Part shown: in pieces, positions 45,718 to 55,016 of the stretch
How positions within the stretch are numbered: position 1 is the stretch's first letter
Layout: each line of letters begins with the position of its first letter
NCBI RefSeq assembly: GCF_003385515.1
Contig: NZ_QNVT01000002.1
Coordinates: 186,001 to 250,000, forward strand
Length of the DNA stretch: 64,000 nucleotides
From: Chryseobacterium pennae
GTDB lineage: Bacteria; Bacteroidota; Bacteroidia; Flavobacteriales; Weeksellaceae
Reading direction: 5' to 3'
Translations under genes and position numbers: made by a program
The notes under the pieces: generated by a model
The model's database searches: none
Told to the model about the DNA's origin: nothing
What the model saw: the letters and a program-made list of their open reading frames with translations, nothing else

Positions 45718-45741
45718 AATCCCCAGCCGTTCTGGCTGGGA
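45718..45741 (-). terminator. Terminator after the AraC gene at 45751
   Basis: Stem CCCAGCC / GGCTGGG with a 5-base loop. On the minus strand it is followed by ggattttttg. It is 11 bases after the stop codon of the AraC gene. Confidence 0.75.
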
Positions 45742-45750
45742 ATGTTATAC

Positions 45751-46665
45751 TTAATTAAATAGCTGTCTGTAACTTAAAGGGGTCTGATCCGTTTTCTTTT
45801 TAAATAATTTATTAAAAGACTGCGGATGCTCAAATCCTAAGGCATAAGCTACTTCTGATACTGAAAAACTTGTTGAAGTAAGGTATTCCTTGGCTTTCTC
45901 AATCAGTTTTTCATGAATATGCTGCTGAGCATTCTGCCCTGTAAGGTTTCTTAACATATCGCTGAGGTAATGTGGTGAGAGATGAAGTTCAGAAGCTAAA
46001 AATTCTACAGTAGGAAGCCCTTTAGTCAATGTTTTTTCTTGATTAAAGTACATTTCCAGTATAGCATCCATTTTAGTCAATAGATCATTATTTACAGCCT
46101 TCCGAGTAATAAACTGTCTTTTATAAAAACGATTACTGTAATTCAGAAGTACTTCAATATAAGAAACTATAACGTCCTGGCTTACTTCATCAATGGCTGT
46201 ATTCAGTTCATTTTTAATGCTATCCAGCAATCCCGTTATGATATTCTTTTCCTGATCAGAGAGATGCAGCGCTTCATGAGTATCGTATGAAAAGAATCCG
46301 AAACTCTTAATATTTCTGGCCAAAGGATAGTTTCGCAGAAAATCAGGATGTACCAATAACGTATATCCACAATATTCTGTATTTTCATCCGTAGAAAGGA
46401 TCTGTCCTGGAGCTGTAAACATCATTCCACCTTCATTGAAGTCATAATATCCCTGCCCATACCCCATTTTTCCTACTTTCGAATATTTATAAGATACTTT
46501 ATAAAAATTAAGAACAAAACTTCTGCTCAGCAGCTCCTTATTAATGGTCATCTTAGTATTATCTACAAGACTTACCAGCGGATGCAACGGCTTAGGAAGC
46601 TGTAAAAGGCTGTGCAGTTCCGAAATGGATGATATTTTCTGTGGAATATGCTCTCTTTTTTCCAT
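45751..46665 (-). CDS. AraC family regulator downstream of an SDR gene
   Basis: A 304-residue regulator with an N-terminal sensor (GGMMFTAPGQILSTDENTEY, CGYTLLVHPDFLRNYPLA) and a C-terminal AraC domain (TVEFLASELHLSPHYLSDML; FSVSEVAYALGFEHPQSFNK; ending FKKKTDQTPLSYRQ). The sensor resembles the group often found beside short-chain dehydrogenases or oxidoreductases in Bacteroidota. The SDR gene is immediately upstream on the same strand with a 67-base gap, so either they are co-transcribed or the regulator controls its neighbour. Confidence 0.88.
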   Translation of the reverse strand: MEKREHIPQKISSISELHSLLQLPKPLHPLVSLVDNTKMTINKELLSRSFVLNFYKVSYKYSKVGKMGYGQGYYDFNEGGMMFTAPGQILSTDENTEYCGYTLLVHPDFLRNYPLARNIKSFGFFSYDTHEALHLSDQEKNIITGLLDSIKNELNTAIDEVSQDVIVSYIEVLLNYSNRFYKRQFITRKAVNNDLLTKMDAILEMYFNQEKTLTKGLPTVEFLASELHLSPHYLSDMLRNLTGQNAQQHIHEKLIEKAKEYLTSTSFSVSEVAYALGFEHPQSFNKLFKKKTDQTPLSYRQLFN

Positions 46666-46732
46666 GATATAAATTTACAAATTATTTAGACTGAAAAACA
46701 GCAGTCCTACCATAATACTGTTGTGTAACAGA

Positions 46733-47530
46733 TTATAAAAACTGTTTTCCCAATTGTTCTCTGAATGCTTCAGCACCCAGTTCCAGACGTTGTGCATATA
46801 ATGCGTTTGCATCGTCACCTGCAACATATCTCAACTGCTTTTTACCATCTGTTGCAGCCTCGTAGACCACTTCAGCAATTTGTTCCGGTGTAGAGGCAGC
46901 CTCCATCATCCCTTCCATTTTGGAATATAGGGAATCTATGATTTCTTCATAAGCAGGACTTGATGCAGAGTCTAGAGAACGGCTTACAAAATCAGTTTTA
47001 ATTCCACCTGGAGAAACCGTTTTAATGTCTATTCCAAATGTATTCAGTTCAAAAGCCATACTTTCGCTCCAGCCCTCCAATGCCCATTTTGTAGCATGAT
47101 AAATTGAATTCAAAGGGAAAGTAATCAATCCTCCAATAGAAGTGGTAGAAATGAACATTCCATTCTTTTTCTCTCTGAAATAGGGAATGAATTCCTGAGT
47201 AACACGAATAGTACCCAGTAAATTCGTATTCAACTGTCTTACAATCTGTTCATCAGCCAAAGCTTCCAAAGGTCCCATAAGACCATAACCTGCATTATTA
47301 AAAACAACATCCACCTCTCCTGATTCCAGGGCTTGTTTCACCGTCATTCTTATCTGTTCCGGATGGGTGATATCTAACGGAAGTATCGTCACATTATTAA
47401 GAGAAGCAAGATCTGAAGCCGCTTCAGGGTTTCTCATTGTAGCAATCACTCTCCATCCTCTTTGTTGAAATAACTGTGCAGTCGCTTTACCTAATCCTGT
47501 AGAAGCTCCTGTTATAAAAATTGTTTTCAT
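46733..47530 (-). CDS. Short-chain dehydrogenase/reductase (SDR)
   Basis: A 265-residue NAD(P)-dependent oxidoreductase. The start at 47530 gives MKTIFITGASTGLGKATAQL, with the TGxxxGxG cofactor loop. The upstream nine codons of the open frame are ignored because the Rossmann strand should be at the N-terminus. It continues with VVFNNAGYGLMGPL (NNAG motif, about residue 83) and the catalytic SIYHATKWALEG (YxxxK), with the serine in FISTTSIGG. The substrate is unknown. The AraC gene downstream may regulate it. Confidence 0.9.
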   Translation of the reverse strand: MKTIFITGASTGLGKATAQLFQQRGWRVIATMRNPEAASDLASLNNVTILPLDITHPEQIRMTVKQALESGEVDVVFNNAGYGLMGPLEALADEQIVRQLNTNLLGTIRVTQEFIPYFREKKNGMFISTTSIGGLITFPLNSIYHATKWALEGWSESMAFELNTFGIDIKTVSPGGIKTDFVSRSLDSASSPAYEEIIDSLYSKMEGMMEAASTPEQIAEVVYEAATDGKKQLRYVAGDDANALYAQRLELGAEAFREQLGKQFL

Positions 47531-47652
47531 TTTTTCTTGTTTAAAATTACAGGACAAAGTTCAGAATCAAAGAAAATATAAGAGTTGCCAAAACGGATTA
47601 AACTGTAGCCAAAATGAATTTTTAAACTTCCTTTCGTTTTCTTGTTTTTTTG

Positions 47653-47660
47653 TAAGTTTG
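47653..47660 (+). promoter_or_regulatory. Likely -7 element of the SNF2 gene
   Basis: TAAGTTTG fits TAnnTTTG, 15 bases before the ATG at 47676. This argues for the ATG start rather than the upstream TTG at 47658 and implies a very short leader. Confidence 0.4.
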
Positions 47661-47675
47661 TTCCCATTAATTTTT

Positions 47676-50600
47676 ATGGCAGAATACATTCTTGAAAACA
47701 TCAATCTCAGTACACTTTCCGTATATGACTTATTAAAACATACCACAGAAAGTGCATTTGTCGGGATCACAGGTTTTCATGAAATTTATCCTGTTACCAT
47801 TGAAAATAACACCGGAATTTTCACAAAAAATTCTTCGCTAAAGGATTTCCCAGTGGTTTCCATAAGCAGAATTGGCAATTCACTACTTTGCAGCTGCACC
47901 TGTGATAACTCTAAAGCTCAGCTGTGTTCACATCAGGCAGAAATTATCCACTGCATTCTGGAAGAGAAAAAGTACAGGATTTTCTTTGATGATATACTCC
48001 GTAAAAATACATTACTCTCCAGAGCTAAAGGGTATGGTTTAGAAAATGAACCTGACCTTGATCAATATTTTGAACTGCAGATCTCAGATGGCAAACTTGA
48101 AATTTCTCCAAAGATCAGGGAAATGCTTCCCATGGATGAGCTGATGTTCCAAAGAGACCTTCTGCCTCAACTTCCATCTAAATTAGATGAGCTGGCTATT
48201 TCAGAAACAGGTAAAAAACAGATATTGGTTATCGGTAAACACCGTTACTACAATCATCTTGTATTTTCCCTTATGGAAGCAGAAATCACACAAACCGGCA
48301 AAATTAAAAATCCTGTAACTCCGGTAGATGCTATGCAATTAATATGGAAAGCCGAGAAACCTCAGGATATAAAGTTCTATACCGCTATTTCTTCATTTCA
48401 GAACAATTACAATGAAGACTATAATTCCGCTGAACTGGAGGCTTTAAAACTTATTGTAAAGAATCCTCTTGATCTGGATATATATTTTCACGATCGTGAA
48501 ATCGCAGAAACAATCTCCGCAAAATCCCTGACCTCCATTAAACTTAATACTTTAGATGCCGAGATCCAACTCTCTGTATTTAAGAAAGATCCATTTTATG
48601 AAATTACCGGAGAATTACTCTTTAATGATTCTTCGGTCCCATTTAAAAATGTAATGATCAGGAATGAGTATTTCATCTATAACAACCAGACATTCAGCTT
48701 AGTAAACAACACTGACATGCTCAGGGTTATCAGATTTTTCAAAGCAAATAATGAGATTTTGCTCATTCATTCTTCAAAATACGAAGGGTTTATGCAGGGA
48801 ATCCTATCTACACTTGAAGAATGTATCCATATAAATTACAGCTACATACAGACCGCAACGAAAGTACAGCTTAAAGAAAAGAATTTCGGGACAGAAAAAA
48901 TTATTTACCTTCGCCAGCAGGAAAATTATATTGGGATTACCCCAGTGATGAAGTATGGAGAGGTGGAGGTTCCTGTATATTCCAGAAAACAGATTTTTGA
49001 TACTGATCAAAACGGAAATCCGTTCAAAATAGAAAGAAACGATGCTGCAGAAGCACGTTTCACTTCTTTGGTGATGCAGCAGCATCCTGACTTTGAAGAG
49101 CAAATGGATGGCTATCAGTATTTCTATCTACACCGGGATAAATTCCTTGATGACAATTGGTTTCTGAATGCATTTGAAACATGGAGAAATGAAGGTGTCA
49201 TTATTTTAGGCTTTAATGAATTAAGAAATAACAAACTGAATCCTCATCGTGCAAAGATCAATATTCAGATCACCAGCGGACTGGATTGGTTTAATGCTAA
49301 GCTAAAAGTAGGCTTTGGACAGAAAGAAGCCACATTGAAACAACTACACCGAACAATCCGCAATAAAAGTAAATTTGTTCAACTGGATGATGGCAGCCTT
49401 GGTATTCTTCCTGAAGAATGGATGGATAAAATTGCAGCTTACTTCCAGGCTGGAGAAATAGATGAAGAACTCCTAAAAATCCCCAAAATCAATTTTACCG
49501 AAGTCTCTTCTCTTTTTGAAAAAGAAATACTGAGTACTGAAGTACAGGATGAGATTTCCACGTATTCCACCCAGTTTTCAACGGTTAAGAATATTCCCCA
49601 GGTCAGTATTCCCACTGAATTAAGAGCTGAGCTAAGAGATTATCAGCATGATGGACTCAATTGGCTCAATTTCCTTGATAGTTTTAATTTCGGAGGATGT
49701 CTCGCCGATGATATGGGACTCGGAAAAACCCTTCAGATCATTGCTTTTATTCTCTCTCAGAGAGAAAAAAGAGGAAAAACCACCAATCTCGTTGTGGTTC
49801 CTACTTCCCTGCTTTTCAACTGGCAGGAAGAGATCAGCAGGTTTGCTCCTTCCATCAAAGTATTGTTACATTATGGTCCTGACAGGCAAAAATCAATCAA
49901 TCATTTTTCAGATTATGAAGTTGTACTTACCAGTTACGGAATGTTGCTTTCTGATATCCGTTTCCTGAAAACATTCAGTTTCAATTATGTTTTCCTTGAT
50001 GAGTCACAAACCATTAAAAACCCTAATTCCGAGAGATATAAAGCAGCCCGGTTGCTCCAGTCCAGAAACAGAATTGTACTCACCGGAACTCCGGTTGAAA
50101 ACAGCACCTTTGACCTTTACAGCCAGCTTTCCTTTGCCTGCCCCGGATTATTGGGAAGCAAACAGTACTTTAAAGATATCTATGCTATTCCTATTGATAA
50201 ATTTGAATACAGCAAACGGGCCCTGGAGCTTCAGAACAAAATAAAACCATTTATTCTCCGCAGAACAAAAAAACAGGTGGCCAAAGAACTTCCGGAGAAA
50301 ACGGAAACAGTTATTTATTGCGAAATGAATGCTGAACAGCGCAGAATTTATGATGCATATGAAAAAGAACTCCGTGAATTCATTGCTGCTAATGATGACG
50401 ATGATCTCAACAAAAACAGCATACACGTTCTTACAGGCCTTACGAGGCTCAGACAGATCTGTAACTCTCCTGTACTGATTAAAGAAGGGTATTCCGGAGA
50501 GCATGCCGTAAAAATTGAAATTCTGATGGAACAGATCCTTGGAAAATCAAGAGACCACAAGATTCTTATATTCTCTCAATTCGTAGGAATGCTTGATTTA

Positions 50601-51014
50601 TTAAAGCCTGAACTGGAACGGCACGGAATTCCTTTTGAATATCTTACTGGACAAACCAAAGACAGAGGTAAAAAAGTGGCTAATTTTCAGGAAAATGAAG
50701 ATGTGCGTGTATTTTTGATAAGTCTAAAAGCTGGGGGTGTCGGACTTAATCTTACCCAGGCTGACTATATTTATCTGATTGATCCATGGTGGAATCCTGC
50801 TACTGAAAATCAGGCTATAGACCGAAGTTACCGTATAGGACAGACTAAAAACGTCATTGCTGTCCGTATGATCTGCTCCAATACAGTGGAAGAGAAAATC
50901 CTCGCCCTTCAGAAAAAGAAGAAACTATTGGCTGAAAATCTTCTTAAGACTGATGGAACTAAATTTCAGGGGCTCTCAAAACAGGACCTGCTGAATATTC
51001 TGGATCAGAAATAA
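47676..51014 (+). CDS. SWI2/SNF2 family helicase with N-terminal SWIM zinc finger
   Basis: A 1112-residue DNA translocase. A SWIM zinc-binding motif, CxC...CxH (SCTCDNSKAQLCSHQ), is at about residues 72-88. A long, poorly conserved middle follows to about 650. The SNF2 ATPase begins at RDYQHDGLNWLNFL, with Walker A ADDMGLGKTLQII (about 680), motif II FLDESQTIKN and motif III LTGTPVENSTFDLYSQL. The C-terminal helicase domain has ILIFSQFVGMLDLL, KAGGVGLNLTQADYIYLIDP and DRSYRIGQTKNVIAVRM. Such bacterial proteins bind DNA or remodel protein-DNA complexes; the target is unknown. No nuclease or methylase genes flank it, so there is no sign that it belongs to a defence system. Confidence 0.92.
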   Translation: MAEYILENINLSTLSVYDLLKHTTESAFVGITGFHEIYPVTIENNTGIFTKNSSLKDFPVVSISRIGNSLLCSCTCDNSKAQLCSHQAEIIHCILEEKKYRIFFDDILRKNTLLSRAKGYGLENEPDLDQYFELQISDGKLEISPKIREMLPMDELMFQRDLLPQLPSKLDELAISETGKKQILVIGKHRYYNHLVFSLMEAEITQTGKIKNPVTPVDAMQLIWKAEKPQDIKFYTAISSFQNNYNEDYNSAELEALKLIVKNPLDLDIYFHDREIAETISAKSLTSIKLNTLDAEIQLSVFKKDPFYEITGELLFNDSSVPFKNVMIRNEYFIYNNQTFSLVNNTDMLRVIRFFKANNEILLIHSSKYEGFMQGILSTLEECIHINYSYIQTATKVQLKEKNFGTEKIIYLRQQENYIGITPVMKYGEVEVPVYSRKQIFDTDQNGNPFKIERNDAAEARFTSLVMQQHPDFEEQMDGYQYFYLHRDKFLDDNWFLNAFETWRNEGVIILGFNELRNNKLNPHRAKINIQITSGLDWFNAKLKVGFGQKEATLKQLHRTIRNKSKFVQLDDGSLGILPEEWMDKIAAYFQAGEIDEELLKIPKINFTEVSSLFEKEILSTEVQDEISTYSTQFSTVKNIPQVSIPTELRAELRDYQHDGLNWLNFLDSFNFGGCLADDMGLGKTLQIIAFILSQREKRGKTTNLVVVPTSLLFNWQEEISRFAPSIKVLLHYGPDRQKSINHFSDYEVVLTSYGMLLSDIRFLKTFSFNYVFLDESQTIKNPNSERYKAARLLQSRNRIVLTGTPVENSTFDLYSQLSFACPGLLGSKQYFKDIYAIPIDKFEYSKRALELQNKIKPFILRRTKKQVAKELPEKTETVIYCEMNAEQRRIYDAYEKELREFIAANDDDDLNKNSIHVLTGLTRLRQICNSPVLIKEGYSGEHAVKIEILMEQILGKSRDHKILIFSQFVGMLDLLKPELERHGIPFEYLTGQTKDRGKKVANFQENEDVRVFLISLKAGGVGLNLTQADYIYLIDPWWNPATENQAIDRSYRIGQTKNVIAVRMICSNTVEEKILALQKKKKLLAENLLKTDGTKFQGLSKQDLLNILDQK

Positions 51015-51200
51015 AGGATTGGGATTACTGGTTGAAGAATCTTTAAGACCTAGCTAGAGCTATTATACAAGTAACATTCCCAATTCATTTCCGGGAAGAA
51101 TATCCTGTTGTTTGTGCCTGATTAATTTAAAATCGGCAAAATTCCCGCAAACACACCATACACATCCATTTAATTTTCAAATACATACAACAAAACAAAA

Positions 51201-51221
51201 CCGACAGATAGAATCTGCCGG
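51201..51221 (-). terminator. Terminator after the GEVED/T9SS gene
   Basis: Arms ccgacagat and atctgccgg with one mismatch and a 3-base loop. On the minus strand it is followed by ttttgtttt, 42 bases after the stop codon. Confidence 0.6.
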
Positions 51222-51262
51222 TAAAAAACAAAAATTGATATGGATATGATTAGATATGTGTT

Positions 51263-52567
51263 TTACTTCTTTATAACCTTTTCGGTGATTATTTTTTTAT
51301 TTTTTGTCTGAATTTTAATCAGGTAAGTTCCCGGAATAAAGCCGTTCATATTTACCGTATCAGAATTTCCTTCTGAAATTTTCTGGCCTGCAACAGTATA
51401 AATCTCATACTTCTCCAGTCCTTCTTTTACTCTGATGGTTATATTTTCATGGGTAGGATTCGGATATATTTTTATTTCAATGGATTTGTCTTTAGCAACT
51501 TCAGCAGTGGAAAGGATTTCCGGCTGAATATTGATGGTATAATCTTCCACCTGACCAATAACCCATCCTGAAGGACACGGCAGATTTTCCAGTGTTCCCA
51601 TCCACGAGTTGGATTCATATGCTTTTACCAGTCTGAAACGTGTATTTCCCAATAATGCATTAGCTGGAATAGTGATTGTTTCGGATGTAATTCCTGATTC
51701 ATGACCTGAAACCGGATTTGAAGCATCCAAATATCCCAGATTAAATTTTTCATCAGCATCAAACTGATTATTATGATTAAAATCAATATAAGCATAAGCA
51801 GAAACCGTTGTCTGACCATGAGTTCCACCTGTTACGGTTATCGGATACGCATTTCCACGGCTGGCATTAAAAATAGTTCCCGTAAAGTCTTCAATAACAC
51901 TTGAATTTCCGTCAATCTGGCTTTCATTTGTTATTCCTGCGAATTCCACCTTGCTTATTTCACTTACGGTAAGACTTGTTATCCCCTCAGCACCGCAATA
52001 AGGAAATGGAAAAGAAGTATTATTTCCGGAAATATTCACTGTATAATCTTCGGTCTGACCAGCTCTTAACCCCGAATCACAGGCAGAATGAATAGAGTTT
52101 TCAGCATTGGGATCTGAATAGGCCAATACATTTGTATTTTTAAGGACTCTCATTCTTTTACTTCCACCAGATGCGTTGGCCGGAACCGTAATCGTGTTAT
52201 CAACTGTAAAAGCATTTGCCGGATTAGCGGCTTCCAGCCTTCCTATATAAAAGCCTTCACCGGCATCATCAAAGTTTCCATTCCCATTAAAGTCGATATA
52301 AACCATTACATCACTTGGAAATGTACTGGAAGGACCTTTTACTGATATCGGATAGGTATTTCCTGCCACCAGATCAGTTGCGAGCGAAGTAAAATCCTCA
52401 TATTCCTGTACAGTGGATGAATTGGTGGTTGAATTATTGTTGATGTTACCAAAAGTAACATTGCTGATCATATTACTGCCTGCATCATATTGAAATGTTG
52501 GAGTGCAATACTGGGCATCCATCAGCCCGCATAAAATGACAGCAGAAAGAGTAGTTATTTTTTTCAT
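51263..52567 (-). CDS. Secreted protein with two GEVED domains and T9SS sorting domain
   Basis: A 434-residue exported protein. The start at 52567 gives MKKITTLSAVILCGLMDAQ, a clean signal peptide; an upstream ATG in the same frame would place 16 residues before it. Two GEVED-type beta domains follow (about 60-180 and 215-345), each with an acidic D-x-N-x-N-G calcium-like loop (VYIDFNGNGNFDDAGE; AYIDFNHNNQFDADEK) and ending QTEDYTVNI or QVEDYTINI. The C-terminus is a type A sorting domain (IEIKIYPNPTHENITIRV, IPGTYLIKIQ, KKIITEKVIKK). It is probably a surface or secreted binding protein, without catalytic residues. Confidence 0.88.
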   Translation of the reverse strand: MKKITTLSAVILCGLMDAQYCTPTFQYDAGSNMISNVTFGNINNNSTTNSSTVQEYEDFTSLATDLVAGNTYPISVKGPSSTFPSDVMVYIDFNGNGNFDDAGEGFYIGRLEAANPANAFTVDNTITVPANASGGSKRMRVLKNTNVLAYSDPNAENSIHSACDSGLRAGQTEDYTVNISGNNTSFPFPYCGAEGITSLTVSEISKVEFAGITNESQIDGNSSVIEDFTGTIFNASRGNAYPITVTGGTHGQTTVSAYAYIDFNHNNQFDADEKFNLGYLDASNPVSGHESGITSETITIPANALLGNTRFRLVKAYESNSWMGTLENLPCPSGWVIGQVEDYTINIQPEILSTAEVAKDKSIEIKIYPNPTHENITIRVKEGLEKYEIYTVAGQKISEGNSDTVNMNGFIPGTYLIKIQTKNKKIITEKVIKK

Positions 52568-52727
52568 AAAGTTCTTAATTTTTGATGAGACAAATTTATA
52601 TTTATTTAGAATCAATAAAAATAAGAACGTGATGATATTTATCAGTTTCCAGATATTTAGCTTTGAATTATTTTAAAACAGACAAAAAAATTTAAATTAA
52701 TTATATAATTATCAATATCTTAATTCA

Positions 52728-53612
52728 TTATCGAGATGAAATAATTTCTCTGGCCTTCTGTTTAAATTCCTCATATTTTTCAGAATAAGCTTTTAATTTC
52801 CTATTAAAATCAGGATGATTACGCTTAATTCTCCCCTCACCTTTACCAAGTAAACTTACATATCCCTGATCTGTATAATCCTTATTGGCAAACAAAGGCC
52901 ATGAAGTTTCATTTACAAAGCCTTTTATGATTTCTGGTTTTGCAACTTCTAAAAAAGCGTATTCTCTGCTATCTAAGATTTCTCTTGGTATTCTTATCTC
53001 TAAAAGCTTTTCCAGTCTTAAAAGAGATGTAAAGGCTGGAAAAGAAGCCTTAAGAGTAACAGACATAACACTGAGAATTTCAAGTTTGGGAAGATCTTCT
53101 AAAAAGGAGAAGCTTTCTATAGGCTGCTTCCAGTCTAAAGTACCATCAATATGAAGGTATTTCAGGTTCTTAATTCCTCTTAACCCATCAAAACTGGAGA
53201 CCTTTCTCAGATTTTCAAGATGAAGTGCTTTCAGCTCTGAAAGTTTTTGCAGTGGAGAAAGGTCTGAAAAGCCTGAGACATATTCCAAAGACACTTCTTC
53301 TAAGTTTCCCAAAGTACTGATAAAGCCTATATCTTTAGTACGGAATGATTTTATTCTTAACCTTTTAAGGCTCTTTATCTCACTGACAGCTTGAGCCTGA
53401 TCAGGAGTAGGTTGATCCAGGGTTATTTCTTCAAGATTGGGACAATCAAAGATGAGCTTCCAGTTTTGATGGTGCTTGCCTACTGTTAAAACTTTAACTG
53501 ATTTTATATCTGTCATTTCTTTGTCTACAGAATAAGACGCCGAATGATGGGTTGGAATTATTTTCCAATAATGATCTATATTGCCTAATAATCCTTCAGA
53601 TTCCTGTTCCAT
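52728..53612 (-). CDS. Leucine-rich-repeat protein
   Basis: A 294-residue cytoplasmic protein without signal peptide. Residues ~55-215 hold about seven irregular leucine-rich repeats of 22-24 residues: LEEITLDQPTPDQAQAVSEI, LKRLRIKSFRTKDIGFISTL, LEEVSLEYVSGFSDLSPLQK, LKALHLENLRKVSSFDGLRG, LKYLHIDGTLD and LEILSVMSVTLKASFP. A charged C-terminal helical region follows (NRKLKAYSEKYEEFKQKARE). LRR folds bind proteins; the partner is unknown. It looks monocistronic. Confidence 0.8.
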   Translation of the reverse strand: MEQESEGLLGNIDHYWKIIPTHHSASYSVDKEMTDIKSVKVLTVGKHHQNWKLIFDCPNLEEITLDQPTPDQAQAVSEIKSLKRLRIKSFRTKDIGFISTLGNLEEVSLEYVSGFSDLSPLQKLSELKALHLENLRKVSSFDGLRGIKNLKYLHIDGTLDWKQPIESFSFLEDLPKLEILSVMSVTLKASFPAFTSLLRLEKLLEIRIPREILDSREYAFLEVAKPEIIKGFVNETSWPLFANKDYTDQGYVSLLGKGEGRIKRNHPDFNRKLKAYSEKYEEFKQKAREIISSR

Positions 53613-53677
53613 AACTTCATATTTCTTTATTGGAATAAATTCTTTTAACAGTCTTTTATCCTATAAAATTATGTTTT

Positions 53678-54853
53678 TTAATTCAAATTCTCAATAAGAA
53701 CCGCAGATGCACCACCACCGCCATTACAAATCGCCGCAATTCCATATTTTCCGCCTTCCTGGCACAGTACATTCACTAATGTTGCCATTATTCTCGCTCC
53801 TGAAGCCCCAATCGGATGTCCTAGTGCCACTGCTCCACCATATACATTTACCCGGTCCAGATCATATTCCAGAATCTGCTGATTGGATAAAATCACCGAG
53901 GAATACGCTTCATTGATTTCAAAATAATCAATATCAGCTAAGCTAAGTCCGGTATTTTTCAAAATCTTATGAATAGCAACAGAGGGAGATGTTGTAAACC
54001 ATTCAGGAGATTGGGCAGCATCTGCATAGGCTATAATCTTTGCCAGTGGTTTGAGACGATACTGCTGTACAGCTTCCGAAGAGCCCAACAAAATGGCAGC
54101 GGCACCATCATTCAGATTGCTTGAATTGGCTGCTGTAAGCATACCGTCATTTTCAAACGCAGGCTTCAAGAGAGAAATTTTTTCAGGAATAAGTTTATCA
54201 ATATCTTCATCCCGATCCATAATTATGGTCCCTTTCTTATTTTCAGCAGATATCCTGATCAGTTCCGAATTGAACTTGTTAGCTGATGCTGCTTCCTGAG
54301 CTCTTTTATAAGACAGTAATGCATAATCATCCAGCTGTTGTCTTGTTAATCCATATTTTTTCACTCCCAATTCCGCAGCACTTCCCATATGAAAATCATG
54401 ATATACATCCCATAACCCGTCTTTAATCAGCCCATCTGTAAGGGTGACATCTCCTAGTTTCCTTCCATGACGGAGATAATGGTAATGAGGCACATTGCTC
54501 ATACTTTCCATTCCTCCCGTTATCACAAGATTTTCCATTCCGAGCTGGATTTGTTGTGCTCCGATCATCGTGGCCTTCATTCCGGAAGCACATACTTTAT
54601 TTACAGTGGTAGCATCTTTATCTACCGGAATTTTTGAAAAAATGGCGGCCTGCCTCGCCGGTGACTGCCCCAACCCTGCACTCAATACGTTTCCCATGTA
54701 TACACTGTCTATATTTTCTGGAGAAATCAATACACTTTCATAGGTTTTCTGTATAACTATCGCTCCCAACTGAGGGGCAGTAAAACCAGATAAACTTCCC
54801 ATAAAACCTCCGATAGGAGTTCTTTTTGCTGCAATGATAAATACTTCTTTCAT
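53678..54853 (-). CDS. Acetyl-CoA C-acyltransferase (thiolase)
   Basis: A 391-residue thiolase that joins or cleaves acyl-CoA and acetyl-CoA. The start at 54853 gives MKEVFIIAAKRTPIGGFMGS; the open frame extends nine codons further, but the family begins here. The acyl-accepting cysteine is Cys88 in VNKVCASGMKAT. Other signatures are NVYGGAVALGHPIGASGARI and the catalytic-cysteine region AICNGGGGASAV near the C-terminus. Length and motifs fit either beta-oxidation or acetoacetyl-CoA synthesis. It stands alone; two TetR-type palindromes upstream imply control by an unlinked repressor. Confidence 0.92.
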   Translation of the reverse strand: MKEVFIIAAKRTPIGGFMGSLSGFTAPQLGAIVIQKTYESVLISPENIDSVYMGNVLSAGLGQSPARQAAIFSKIPVDKDATTVNKVCASGMKATMIGAQQIQLGMENLVITGGMESMSNVPHYHYLRHGRKLGDVTLTDGLIKDGLWDVYHDFHMGSAAELGVKKYGLTRQQLDDYALLSYKRAQEAASANKFNSELIRISAENKKGTIIMDRDEDIDKLIPEKISLLKPAFENDGMLTAANSSNLNDGAAAILLGSSEAVQQYRLKPLAKIIAYADAAQSPEWFTTSPSVAIHKILKNTGLSLADIDYFEINEAYSSVILSNQQILEYDLDRVNVYGGAVALGHPIGASGARIMATLVNVLCQEGGKYGIAAICNGGGGASAVLIENLN

Positions 54854-54872
54854 AGTTTTGTTTATTAAAATA

Positions 54873-54888
54873 AATACCAATCGGTATA
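54873..54888. promoter_or_regulatory. TetR-type palindrome 1 upstream of the thiolase gene
   Basis: ATACC-AATC-GGTAT (54874-54887), 20 bases before the thiolase start. It is the same 14-mer as at 54951-54964. Confidence 0.7.
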
Positions 54889-54949
54889 TTTATAGTTAAA
54901 AAAATTCCGCTCTTATATTCAAACGGATTCAATTACAAATATAATAAAA

Positions 54950-54965
54950 TATACCAATCGGTATA
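54950..54965. promoter_or_regulatory. TetR-type palindrome 2 upstream of the thiolase gene
   Basis: ATACC-AATC-GGTAT (54951-54964) with AT-rich arms that extend the symmetry (tATACC...GGTATa). Its centre is 77 bp from palindrome 1. Its other neighbour is the endonuclease V-like gene, which points the same way and ends at 55017, so the thiolase is the natural target. Confidence 0.7.
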
Positions 54966-55016
54966 TTGATAAGGTAAAAAAATCTTATCCAAAAATAGAT
55001 AAGACAAAGTATTGAA

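Noticed and set aside
47676..51014. SNF2 gene as part of a phage-defence island
   Set aside because: No nuclease, methylase, phospholipase D-type or other defence partner lies on either side; the neighbours are an SDR and a T9SS protein.
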